Source of the DNA: Kaistia defluvii
GTDB taxonomy: Bacteria; Pseudomonadota; Alphaproteobacteria; Rhizobiales; Kaistiaceae
NCBI RefSeq assembly: GCF_040548815.1
Contig: NZ_JBEPSM010000002.1
Coordinates: forward strand, 248,001 to 312,000
Length of the DNA: 64,000 nucleotides
Direction of reading: 5' to 3'
Below are positions 7,881-16,100 of the stretch, piece by piece (positions within the stretch are counted from its first letter, which is position 1; every line of letters starts with the position of its first letter). A program made the translations under genes and the position numbers. Below the pieces are notes generated by a model. That model worked only from the letters and a program-made list of their open reading frames with translations, was not told the origin of the DNA and did not search any database.

Positions 7881-8078
7881 CTAGATCATGACCCGCCCAG
7901 AATTAATCCAAGCCCTCGTCACCGAGCAGAACCGCATCGCCTGCGCCGGCGTGCCCATCGACATCCTGTCCATCACCGGCTTCATGACCGCAGTCGAGGT
8001 GGAGGCGCATCTCGCGCATTACCGAGCCTACAGACCGAACGCCCGCGCCGGCTAAGCCGGCCACCAAGCCCCTTCTAG
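7434..8078 (+). CDS. IS5-family transposase, OrfB (made by -1 frameshift)
   Basis: The continuing frame carries GRRTTKVHGLVDDRGRP, the second catalytic Asp (LLADKGYDAD) and the glutamate segment (NRVERMWCRLKDFRRVATRY), so with OrfA it completes a DDE transposase. The frame has no stop inside the element; it runs through the right inverted repeat into flanking DNA and ends at 8078, adding an unrelated tail. That is unusual and may reduce activity. Confidence 0.75.
   Translation, partial: KRGAFAQAVGRSRGRRTTKVHGLVDDRGRPRVLLLSAGNINDISMAEALIQAAGPIRLLLADKGYDADHLRRRLAAQGTEAVIPYTASRRAPIPYDTIAYKDRNRVERMWCRLKDFRRVATRYDKLARNYLSGVLLAAIRAYWLNWVRTLDHDPPRINPSPRHRAEPHRLRRRAHRHPVHHRLHDRSRGGGASRALPSLQTERPRRLSRPPSPF
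7888..8055 (+). CDS. Small phage-type hypothetical protein (55 aa)
   Basis: A short frame beginning MTRPELIQALVTEQNRIACA lies immediately after the IS target site and ends at TAA in 8053-8055. Its composition and codon use match the following run of short phage-type genes. The IS sits only a few bases before the ATG, so any original promoter or ribosome site is probably displaced. No domain recognised. Confidence 0.5.
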   Translation: MTRPELIQALVTEQNRIACAGVPIDILSITGFMTAVEVEAHLAHYRAYRPNARAG

Positions 8079-8128
8079 TTCCCATTACGCAAGACGCCGA
8101 CAACACCCTTGCCGCGAACGGAGAAGCT

Positions 8129-8398
8129 ATGTCTGCCTTCGACCGCGCCGCCATCATGAGAGAAGCCCACGCCACGGCCCGCCGCGTCGCCAAGCCCGGC
8201 GAGTATCGCAAGACGTTCGCCTGGGCGCTGCGTAACGCCTGGCATGCCGCGAAGAAGCTCGCTGGCTTCCGCGCCGTCTGGGCTTTCCAGACCGAGGCCC
8301 AGCGCCAGCGCTCCGACGCCATCATGGCCATTGAGACGCAGGAAAGCCTTACCGCCGCCGATTACGCCCGGATCGACGAGATCCGCTACGCCGCCTGA
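8129..8398 (+). CDS. Phage-type hypothetical protein (89 aa)
   Basis: The basic, helical product begins MSAFDRAAIMREAHATARRV and contains YRKTFAWALRNAWHAAKKLA, a sequence type common among small early-region genes of alphaproteobacterial prophages. No catalytic motif is present. It is the first of about seven tightly packed plus-strand genes (8129-9880) that look like one transcript from a decayed phage. Confidence 0.65.
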   Translation: MSAFDRAAIMREAHATARRVAKPGEYRKTFAWALRNAWHAAKKLAGFRAVWAFQTEAQRQRSDAIMAIETQESLTAADYARIDEIRYAA

Positions 8399-8422
8399 CC
8401 GCCAGCCAACACGAGGAAACCC

Positions 8423-8665
8423 ATGAGCGTTAAGCCAACCCAATCTGATCGGCGGGCGTCGGTTCGCCAGACCGACCTTAATCTGGCCGACACGGCCAAC
8501 GACCTCGGCCGCCTGATCCGTGCCGCCTTCATGGCTGCCGAGGCGCTGCTGGGTAAGGAAGACCAGGGCGCAATCCAAACCGTTCTACACTTCGCGGAGT
8601 ACAAGCTCGGCGAGATCCAGAATGAGCTGGAGCTGCGGCTGCAGGCCGCGCCAGGTGCAGCATGA
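8423..8665 (+). CDS. Phage-type hypothetical protein (80 aa)
   Basis: A mostly helical product (ADTANDLGRLIRAAFMAAEA, then GAIQTVLHFAEYKLGEIQNE). An AGGAAACCC stretch sits before the start. Its stop overlaps the next start (ATGA at 8662-8665), showing translational coupling. No family recognised; likely a small accessory protein of a phage early region. Confidence 0.65.
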   Translation: MSVKPTQSDRRASVRQTDLNLADTANDLGRLIRAAFMAAEALLGKEDQGAIQTVLHFAEYKLGEIQNELELRLQAAPGAA

Positions 8666-8910
8666 AGCGCCTCGCAGATAAGCCGGTCGCGCATCGAGCG
8701 CTTTTCGAACTGGCCTCCGATTGCGAAACGGATATGCGCAATCTCCGCGGCTTCGCGGCGATAATCTACGACGTCTTGATGGAAGTTGGCCCGCTGGATC
8801 GGGAACGCGTCGAGGGATTGGGTTTCATCGCCTGTGAGCTGGTTCAGGCATCGCGGAAGATGAGCACGCTATGCGTTCAGCTCTATGAACTCTCACGGGT
8901 GCCGGCATGA
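8662..8910 (+). CDS. Phage-type hypothetical protein (82 aa)
   Basis: Starts MKRLADKPVAHRALFELASD at an ATGA overlap with the previous gene. It is helical throughout, with two cysteines and no evident active site. It ends in another ATGA overlap with the 8907 gene, so it is part of the same coupled run. Function unknown. Confidence 0.65.
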   Translation: MKRLADKPVAHRALFELASDCETDMRNLRGFAAIIYDVLMEVGPLDRERVEGLGFIACELVQASRKMSTLCVQLYELSRVPA

Positions 8911-9167
8911 TGACGCCTGCCCAGAACGCCCCCTCGCCCTTGGCTAGGATCAACGTCCAGCAGTTGCTCGATTTCGTGGAGCACATGCCGGAGCGGTTCA
9001 CGCCCGTCGTGCAGAACGACCCCGACTGCCCGTTCGCCTACTACGTGTCGAATTCCTGCGTCGACGACGCGCTGCGGGCAAAAGTGTTGGTTATCACGCC
9101 GGATTTCGCCGCCACCCTTAGGGCCTTGGTAAACACCTTCCTGCCCATCGCAGGAGAGGCAGCATGA
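8907..9167 (+). CDS. Phage-type hypothetical protein (86 aa)
   Basis: The product starts MMTPAQNAPSPLARINVQQL and includes LLDFVEHMPERFTPVVQNDP and an FAYYVSNSC segment. Overlaps at both ends keep it in the coupled run. No family recognised. Confidence 0.6.
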   Translation: MMTPAQNAPSPLARINVQQLLDFVEHMPERFTPVVQNDPDCPFAYYVSNSCVDDALRAKVLVITPDFAATLRALVNTFLPIAGEAA

Positions 9168-9225
9168 GCACTGCGCCGCGGCGCATATCGACGAAGACTT
9201 CGCCGAAGGTCATTCCATCGTTCTG

Positions 9226-9399
9226 ATGGTGGGCGGCTGGAAAGACGGCCGGGATGCCACCGTCACGAGCTTGGACGTGGCCGAGCCCTATGCGCTGAGC
9301 CCCGACAAGCTGAAGCTGGCGCGGGCCTGGCGCCACGACCGCAGGGCGGACGCGCGCGCCCTCAAAGCCGAACTGATCCGCAGGGGGCTGGTGCAATGA
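9226..9399 (+). CDS. Hypothetical protein, N-terminus probably lost by frameshift (57 aa)
   Basis: From ATG 9226 the frame reads MVGGWKDGRDATVTSLDVAE and ends at 9399. Upstream in the same frame the sequence is also protein-like (AHIDEDFAEGHSIVL), while the coupled ATGA start at 9164 is in another frame and stops after 20 residues. A single-base change near 9173 would join them, so this looks like a gene broken at its 5' end. Confidence 0.5.
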   Translation: MVGGWKDGRDATVTSLDVAEPYALSPDKLKLARAWRHDRRADARALKAELIRRGLVQ

Positions 9400-9512
9400 G
9401 CCTTATCCGCATCATCCTCGCCCGCGCCCTCTTCTGGTGCGTCGTCAAACTGATTGAGGCTGAAGAGCGCGCGCTCGGCTTGGCGCCGTTGAAACAGGAG
9501 CGCGAACGATGA
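9396..9512 (+). CDS. Small hypothetical protein (38 aa)
   Basis: A short frame with ATGA overlaps at both ends reads MSLIRIILARALFWCVVKLI and then EAEERALGLAPLKQERER. The hydrophobic N-terminal half may be a membrane segment. Coupling to both neighbours is the main support. Confidence 0.5.
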   Translation: MSLIRIILARALFWCVVKLIEAEERALGLAPLKQERER

Positions 9513-9880
9513 GGATTGGGCCCGAGCCTCAGCAATTCGCGCTTCCGTGCACTCGCGTGTCGATGGAGAGGGAAGCCGAGCGATTGGCGACGCTTCTATC
9601 CGAGACGGAACGCGAACTAGCCCGGCTGCTTTCGATTCTCGATTGGATGGACGGCGACAATGACAACGAGTCGTCACTCGGCGCCCCGGCGCTCAATTCT
9701 GGCTGGACCGAGAAGTACTACCAGACGACCTGGGGCAGGGGGCTACGACGACCGGGAAGCAGGGGACGACGCCGAGCCATCTTTAGGGGGCGTCCGAGCG
9801 ACATCCGAGCTGGGGCGGCCATCACCTCGACAAGGCTTGCGCTCAAATCGCTTGGGGGGCCGGGGGCTATGAGGATCTAG
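9509..9880 (+). CDS. Phage-type protein with an EPSLG-like motif, C-terminus frameshifted
   Basis: The first 70 residues look real: a helical MEREAERLATLLSETERELA segment, then ESSLGAPALNSGWTEKYYQT. Proteins with repeated D.EPSLG motifs are common small phage products in this bacterial group. After WGRG this frame turns into arginine-rich noise, while another frame gives GYDDREAGDDAEPSLG. A frameshift near 9735-9745 is therefore likely and the gene is probably damaged. Confidence 0.5.
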   Translation: MRIGPEPQQFALPCTRVSMEREAERLATLLSETERELARLLSILDWMDGDNDNESSLGAPALNSGWTEKYYQTTWGRGLRRPGSRGRRRAIFRGRPSDIRAGAAITSTRLALKSLGGPGAMRI

Positions 9881-9900
9881 AGGAGGTGGGGCGATGACCG

Positions 9901-11010
9901 CTAGCTTTTCCCCACAATCCGACAAAGGGCCGCCATCGCGCCTCTTGCTAGCGGGTCCGTCTCCGCTATCCGGCGACGTGCCCATTCCAGCCAATCAGAG
10001 GTCGGCTTCCCGTCGATATGTTCATTGGAGCTCCCAATCCGGGCAGCCAACTCCTCGACAAACGCCCTTGCTACCGCTGCGTCGCGCCAAGCTTCAGAAG
10101 CTCCAAGCAGTGAGGCCCAGCGCTCCCTCTCTTGTCGTTGTTCTGTCTGAGCCGCTTCTCGAACGCGGGCGGCCTCAGCCATCTGCTCTTTGCGAACGCT
10201 TTCGGCCTCGGCCATCTGCGCGGCGCGCAACTGGCGTTGCGGTTTCTCGTGCTTCCAGAGACGTGCCCACAGTAGGAAGGAGCCTAGGATATCCGGAAGG
10301 CGCGCTTCAACGCCAGCTCTCTCGCTGTCTTCCCATTTGGATCGATGAAAAATTTGGGTTGTCGGTCTCCAAATCAGCTCTTCGAATGCGTTGGTTGGCG
10401 GTCGGCGGGCAATCGATTCCCGACGGATCCGCTCATTCAATTTGAAGTAGATCCGTCCTTCCTCGTGGACCGCTGAAAATTGCCGTGACTTCTCCAACTT
10501 GATCTGCCACCCGCGCGGCGCAAGCTCCTTGAACAAAGTGTCGAGGATTCGAAGTCGTCGCTCATCAGTAGCGGTCAGCTCTGCAATTTGGAGGGCTTCC
10601 CGCATTGCGCCGTTGGAAATCATGCCGACGTGCTTTAGCCGAAAGCCGACGTTGTCTAGGAGTCGCGCAATCAGTGGGTGCGGGCTTTTTAGTGACTTAG
10701 GGACAGCCACCGAGCTTACCGAGGCCGTCACTTCGTCTCTGTCAGCTTGGGTTAAAAGGTTCTCTTCTTGCGGACGAGGCCCAGGGTACTGAGCTCGTTC
10801 GATCCCTCTTCTCGATGGCCCAAGCGGCGGCCGTGTTGGGACAGGTTTGCCAGCAGCTAGCTTGTTCCAATAGCCCTGAGGCGGGACTGGAATGTCGGCA
10901 TTCACGCAGATCTTCTTCAGATTGGTACCCGAGACCTCAAGCCTCGCCGCCAACTCGATCATCGGCGACTGCCAGACTTCGAGGTAAAGCCGCTCTCGGT
11001 CCCAGATCAT
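9901..11010 (-). CDS. Conserved hypothetical protein with N-terminal HTH-like region (369 aa)
   Basis: The first 60 residues (DRERLYLEVWQSPMIELAAR then LEVSGTNLKKICVNADIPVP and PQGYWNKLAAGKPV) match a widespread uncharacterised family with this opening, which looks like a helix-turn-helix. The middle is soluble mixed alpha/beta. Residues about 255-300 are a glutamate/arginine-rich coiled-coil stretch (QMAEAESVRKEQMAEAARVR). The C-terminus is helical. Members often lie on mobile DNA. It sits 150 bases outside the left end of the tRNA-Thr island, reading away from it. Role unknown. Confidence 0.7.
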   Translation of the reverse strand: MIWDRERLYLEVWQSPMIELAARLEVSGTNLKKICVNADIPVPPQGYWNKLAAGKPVPTRPPLGPSRRGIERAQYPGPRPQEENLLTQADRDEVTASVSSVAVPKSLKSPHPLIARLLDNVGFRLKHVGMISNGAMREALQIAELTATDERRLRILDTLFKELAPRGWQIKLEKSRQFSAVHEEGRIYFKLNERIRRESIARRPPTNAFEELIWRPTTQIFHRSKWEDSERAGVEARLPDILGSFLLWARLWKHEKPQRQLRAAQMAEAESVRKEQMAEAARVREAAQTEQRQERERWASLLGASEAWRDAAVARAFVEELAARIGSSNEHIDGKPTSDWLEWARRRIAETDPLARGAMAALCRIVGKS

Positions 11011-11161
11011 ATGCGTTTTCCAGGCTGGGCCGGGTAGCGGCCTGTGCTGTCAGCTCTTGCAATCACTAACGGCAGCGTCACCAGCAAGGTGGGTCCATGG
11101 GTGGATTGGAATATCCACCAAATTCTTATGTAATTGAAAATAAAGGGATTTTTTCAAATGA

Positions 11162-11188
11162 GTGGTGCTGCAAGAGAGGATTGAACTC
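11162..11188. repeat. Left attachment site (27-bp tRNA-Thr 3' copy)
   Basis: GTGGTGCTGCAAGAGAGGAT plus TGAACTC equals the right copy exactly; the sequences diverge immediately after (GCTCCG here, TCGACC in the tRNA). No complete tRNA can be built here, so this is the displaced end produced by integration. Confidence 0.85.
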
Positions 11189-11369
11189 GCTCCGCACGCT
11201 CAAGACCCTAGGAAAACTGCGGGTTTTCGCAAGGCGGCCCGCAACGCTGTGGCACGGTCTTGTAGCACGGGCACAGTCTGAACAGGAACCAATTTCCTCT
11301 TCGAGCAGATTGGGAGCCGCTTTGGCCAATGCCGCCCAGAGCCGTTTAACAGATTACAATTTTGCTCAA

Positions 11370-12647
11370 TTATACCGCTGACTCCAACGGGTCCTCCTCG
11401 GGTATCTCCAAAGACGGAGCCATGGCGGCCAATGCGATCTTTTTTAAGAACCTCGCGCTGGTATATGCGGCGTATCTCTGATGGCCGTCGTTCTTGTTCT
11501 CGTCGCCAAAATCGCAAACCGATTTGAAACCAATAGCCAATGGCTGGGGCGCGGTGCTTATCTCTGCAGCAGTGAGTACTGAGAAAATCTCCATCTCAAC
11601 TCCAATAAGATTTTTGTGCTGGCCCACGATTGCGTCCATCGCAGACCTACGCTGAAGAACAGATGCACCACTCGCTACCGCATCGATCAAGATACGGGGC
11701 TTGTTAATGGGGCGCTCTCCTTCCCACTCCATAAACACCGTCTTGAGCCACTCGCTATCGGTAGATATATCCTTGGCCTTGCTACGCAGCTCCGCGTTGA
11801 GACGCCATTGGTATGGCGCATTTAGGAAACGCTCCCGCTCGTCTTGATCCACGCCCAGCTTCCCGCTTCCCCAATCCCAGCAGGGATCGGCAATCAGGAT
11901 GTCTCCGATCTCTGTTTTCCCCCGCACCCCGGCGCAAATGCCGGTCATGGCCAAGTAGCGCGGGCGGAATGTTTCGACCAGTTTTGTGGCGACCACGGCC
12001 GACACGGGCAGTCCCATTTTGGGCGCCGCCGCGACAACGACATCGACAATCCTTCCGTCGCCGCTCAACGTACCTGCAAAATACCGGGTCGGATCATGAC
12101 GAACAGAGATCTGCTTAAACGAGGGGTCAAGAGCCAGAACGCTCTCAAGCTCTAGGTCCTCCAATCCTACAACAACGCCAAGCGTGGTATGATAAGTCCT
12201 ACCGTCGGTTACAAAAGGAGGCCTATCACTGGTGACGATATGTCGAACAGCAGATTGCAGGCCGTGAACCCAATCACTTTCGTCGTGCGCAAATTTCAGG
12301 ATCGGCCACAGAGGATTCTTTATCTTTAGTTCCGCGCCTTCAATGGATTCGGGATACGCCGACAGCCCAATCACGTATTTTGGGATATTATATTTATCAC
12401 TGTGGCTGGATAAGCTCTGTAGCAACTCAATGCCCGCGCCACCTTTAACCGGTAGGTCTGTACGGGTCGGGATATTAAGATCTATGACCATTAGATCATA
12501 ATAATTATTCTGAAGATTTCTTTTGGCCTCCACGAGCGAGTTGCAGTGGGTGAGGCAGTTTATATTCAAGCTGCTCGCATTGACTATTGCGTCTGATACC
12601 ACGCGTGCTTTTTCAGTCTCGTCCTCGACCAGTAGTATGCGTATCAC
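11370..12647 (-). CDS. dtcC: DtcC-like effector: receiver domain fused to nucleoside phosphorylase-like domain (425 aa)
   Basis: Residues 1-120 form a receiver domain: acidic pair in ILLVEDETEK, phospho-acceptor Asp near 56 in DLMVIDLNIP, and VIGLSAYP. Residues about 150-415 are a PNP/UDP-phosphorylase fold: MTGICAGVRGKTEIGDILI, ASGASVL, GVEMEIFSV and KSVCDFGDENKNDGHQRYA. In Detocs systems this protein, when phosphorylated, cuts ATP into adenine and ribose-triphosphate and so starves infected cells. The GTG at 12647 overlaps the dtcB stop (GTGA), giving tight coupling. Assignment rests on domain content and gene order; activity is inferred. Confidence 0.85.
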   Translation of the reverse strand: MIRILLVEDETEKARVVSDAIVNASSLNINCLTHCNSLVEAKRNLQNNYYDLMVIDLNIPTRTDLPVKGGAGIELLQSLSSHSDKYNIPKYVIGLSAYPESIEGAELKIKNPLWPILKFAHDESDWVHGLQSAVRHIVTSDRPPFVTDGRTYHTTLGVVVGLEDLELESVLALDPSFKQISVRHDPTRYFAGTLSGDGRIVDVVVAAAPKMGLPVSAVVATKLVETFRPRYLAMTGICAGVRGKTEIGDILIADPCWDWGSGKLGVDQDERERFLNAPYQWRLNAELRSKAKDISTDSEWLKTVFMEWEGERPINKPRILIDAVASGASVLQRRSAMDAIVGQHKNLIGVEMEIFSVLTAAEISTAPQPLAIGFKSVCDFGDENKNDGHQRYAAYTSARFLKKIALAAMAPSLEIPEEDPLESAV

Positions 12648-13102
12648 TTCGAACCTACCTCCCACTCAAGTATTCTATCGAGTTCCGAGATCCATGCGCT
12701 GGACGTCGCATGATAGTGAACTATCCCGGAGAAGAGATCTGGAAACTCGGTTTTGCACAGTTGACCGAGTTGTTCGAATGTGACCGCATCGGCACCCTCC
12801 CCAAAGGTCTCCAGCTGGGTAACCACCACGACGACGCAGTTGATTCCGCGTCGCACAAGTTTTCTCATTACATCTCGCCCACCCATCGACCGGGGGCGGC
12901 CTTCCCTACTAGTCGGCCCCATATCGAAGGTGGGTATGCTCATATCCAAAAATATCAGATCGGGGACGGTCTCTTGAATGCTCTTGAGGCCGCTTTGATA
13001 AGAGCGATGGTGAACGATCTCGTGGCCCGCATCCCGCCTGGATATATACTCGATTATCCTTGCAGCTTTCAGGATATCGTCTTCGATCAAGAGGATTCTC
13101 AC
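12644..13102 (-). CDS. dtcB: DtcB-like stand-alone receiver protein (152 aa)
   Basis: A single receiver domain: ILLIEDD at the start, phospho-acceptor in DLIFLDMSIP, and the switch threonine in CVVVVVTQLETFG. Where receivers normally have Lys-Pro, this one reads GIVHYHATSSAW with no lysine in place, so signalling may be altered. In Detocs, DtcB is thought to take phosphate from the kinase and keep the effector quiet without infection. It starts with GTG overlapping the dtcA stop and ends overlapping dtcC, so the three products are made together. Confidence 0.85.
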   Translation of the reverse strand: MRILLIEDDILKAARIIEYISRRDAGHEIVHHRSYQSGLKSIQETVPDLIFLDMSIPTFDMGPTSREGRPRSMGGRDVMRKLVRRGINCVVVVVTQLETFGEGADAVTFEQLGQLCKTEFPDLFSGIVHYHATSSAWISELDRILEWEVGSK

Positions 13103-16100
13103 GCGAATAGTCCATCTGACTGAAGAAGCAGCGTTGTTTTAAACGTTCGATCGTCAACAACAGTCATGTCTGCCGTATGGGGAACCTTCAATGTATGCTC
13201 CGCAGTTCTCCATATCTTAGAAAGACCTGATCCGCCCTCCTGTCTAACAAGTTCGATGGCCGACTGAGAATACCGGGCAACAGCCGTCTGAGCGTTATTG
13301 CGCAATTCGTTTGCATCAACTCCTAAGCCGAGGGTGTTTGAAACAGAAATTTCTAGATAGCCATCGCTTTCTATGATTGCCATCTCAATCAAAATACGGG
13401 CTTGCTGGCCGCTATGAATTATCGCGTTCTGCAGAAGAATAAATAGTATTTCTATAAATCCGAAAATCTTGCGGCCGCTTACATTGCGCTGCGCAGATAT
13501 GTCTTTTCTGAAAGCAAAGTTTCTATCCCCGTAGCAGCTCGTGACTTCACGTTCCGCAACCTCTGCGACGATATCGAAAGGGTAGGGGTGATTATCAATT
13601 CTCCCAGGCGGACGAAACCAATGCGATATCTCTTGGATATTGTGGTGAAAGTCGGTCCGTGCTCGCGCGATCGCATCAAGAAGGTCAACAATTCTCTCTC
13701 GCGAAATCGCGCTTTCTAGGTCGGATACAAGCAAATCAAAGTACTTGTTCGCATCTCGGCTGAAATCTTCCAGGAGATAGGCGCGAATTGTGCTCATTGA
13801 CGCGTTCGTTTGCTGCCACGCGGCGTCTATTAATGCCGCCTCGAATTCCTCAAGCGTAGTGCTCTGGCTAACTTGGGCCGCAATATTGTTGACGGCGTCG
13901 GTGGTATCAGAAAATCTGAATAATCCGTGAGGTCTGCGCTCTCCTCTAATATGCATTAATTCGTCATTGACGTAGTGCAGCAACCCGTCGAGCCTCAAGG
14001 AGAACCGGCGCAACTTCTCGTCAATTATCGACGAAATCTCACCAAGTGCGTCATACCTACTTATCCAATAGGCGTTTTCCTCATAATTCGAACTGGCACT
14101 ATCGCGGACCGTGACAAGGTGCTCCTCGGCCACACTCCGTCGAGCCTGGCCCACAAACGTGCCGTGCCTTATGTTGGCACTCAAATGCGTGTCCAATCCG
14201 AATTCTGGGCTGAAGAGAAACCTTGACAAAAATGCGGTATAGATCTCTTCAAGAACGCCCAATCGTTCGGTAGACGGAAGCCTCAAGCGTTTCATATCCG
14301 ATGCCGCTTTGTCGGCTCCGGAATTGTCAATTGTATCAAGAAGTCTTCCAATTCGTCTCGTTATTTGCTCAACTCGATAACTTAGATCCGGAGTTCCCAG
14401 TAGTTCGACATAACGACTGTGCCCGTCTTCTAGCTGAGAGGACATGGATGATTTTATTCCGGCCTCGTCAACGTATATTTTGCTCGAGTTTATTTTGGCG
14501 TGCAGAGAGCTCATCTGCCTGTCTCGGGTGATCTGTCGTATTTCTCCCGAATAAATGGCCGCATTCGCGGGGTCTGCGTTGGTCAACCAGATGCACAGCC
14601 TAATCCTTTCGGCTTCGATCTCGTCCAAGTCAGCAAAATTGGTGCAATCTTCCATAGTTCGCACAGAGGCAACTTTGGCGACAAAATGAATGAGATCAAG
14701 TTGATCGTGGCCGCCTAAAGCTACCAACTCTGAAGGCACTCGCACGCCATACGCGTCGAGTGTGTCTTCGAAGCAATCTGAAAGCGTGCCCTCGAATTTG
14801 TTTGGCGAGGTGATGGCGACGAAGCTTACGACGTTGTTAAACTTGATCGAAGAGCGAATATCCGGTTGATTTGCTATAGCAGTGTGGATGAGAGTAGAGA
14901 GGTCAAATGCTGAAATGTAATTGTCATTGGCGTAATAGGATGAACAAGCCAGATCAATGCATCGCTCAAAATTTCCATCCAGTAGTAAGGCCTTGAATAG
15001 CTTTGAATTCGCCGATATCTCGGCGAGAGAACTACTGGAATGCGCTGGGTGGCTGAAGTGAGCAATTGCGGCGGTCAGATTTCGAGCCCTCATTGCATTT
15101 TGGCCGAGATAGCTTTCGATCCTTTCTTGGGGCGCGTTCAGTCTTCTGATTGCCGCCGCTGTCGCTATCTCATCTAATTGGTCAAATGCTACTCTAAGCG
15201 TGAAGGCGGGAGAGGCGCCAACAGCCTCCTGTATATGTTGTTCGATACCGGGCTTAATCGCTTTGAGAATGTAATAGTGCCATGGATTTGCTGGCGAGCA
15301 GATTATTGCCCATAGGAGGTCCAATGAAGAGAAGGAGCAATCCGGTTCAAAATGGTGTCTCCTCTCCTTTATGGCGAATATAGCTATGCTAAATGGAGTG
15401 TTTGGTAAGCTGAGTGCGATTCTTTCCAATCTTACGAAAGATCCGCGATAGTCGCTGTTCATGCTAATTATATTGTCAATGTCTGTTAGCGCTTGAGACA
15501 GAAGAGATGAAGGGGGGGCAACTGGGGAAAGAGGTTGATCGCCGAGTCTGCACGATCTCACGAGTAGTTCGCACAGTGGACTGCTGCTTGGGCGACTAGA
15601 TACGTCGCTCTTCGATAGCTCGATTGCGTCTAGGTATCGTCCCTCTGTATAAGCGTCGCAAGCTAGGGTTATGGGATCGATTGCTAGCGTCGTCGATCGC
15701 CCTTCTGGGGCGCATGATCCCAGAAATCGTAGCGTTTCGAGCTGGTCGTCCGAAATTCCGGCTAAGAGAACAAGTGCGGCCTCGATACTGGACTGCCTAT
15801 CCGTGTCCAGTTTCGAATAGTCGATTTGCATACATCTCATCAGCGACATGTAGCGGTCGATCAAGGGGAGGCTATCGCATGAATGAACGCAGTGGAATGG
15901 CGCGTCCATTTCATGCATCCTTAGCGGGTGTATAAAATAGACGAAAAATGCAGCTCTAACTTCACTTATACCTGCGCCATTTATCGCATATATAATGTCG
16001 TCTAGGTATTCAACTGATATGTGGGGTTCTGATTTGATGCTAAAAAGATATATAAGATAGGCAATTGTGGGGTCTATATTCTTTGTTTCGATTATCTCCG

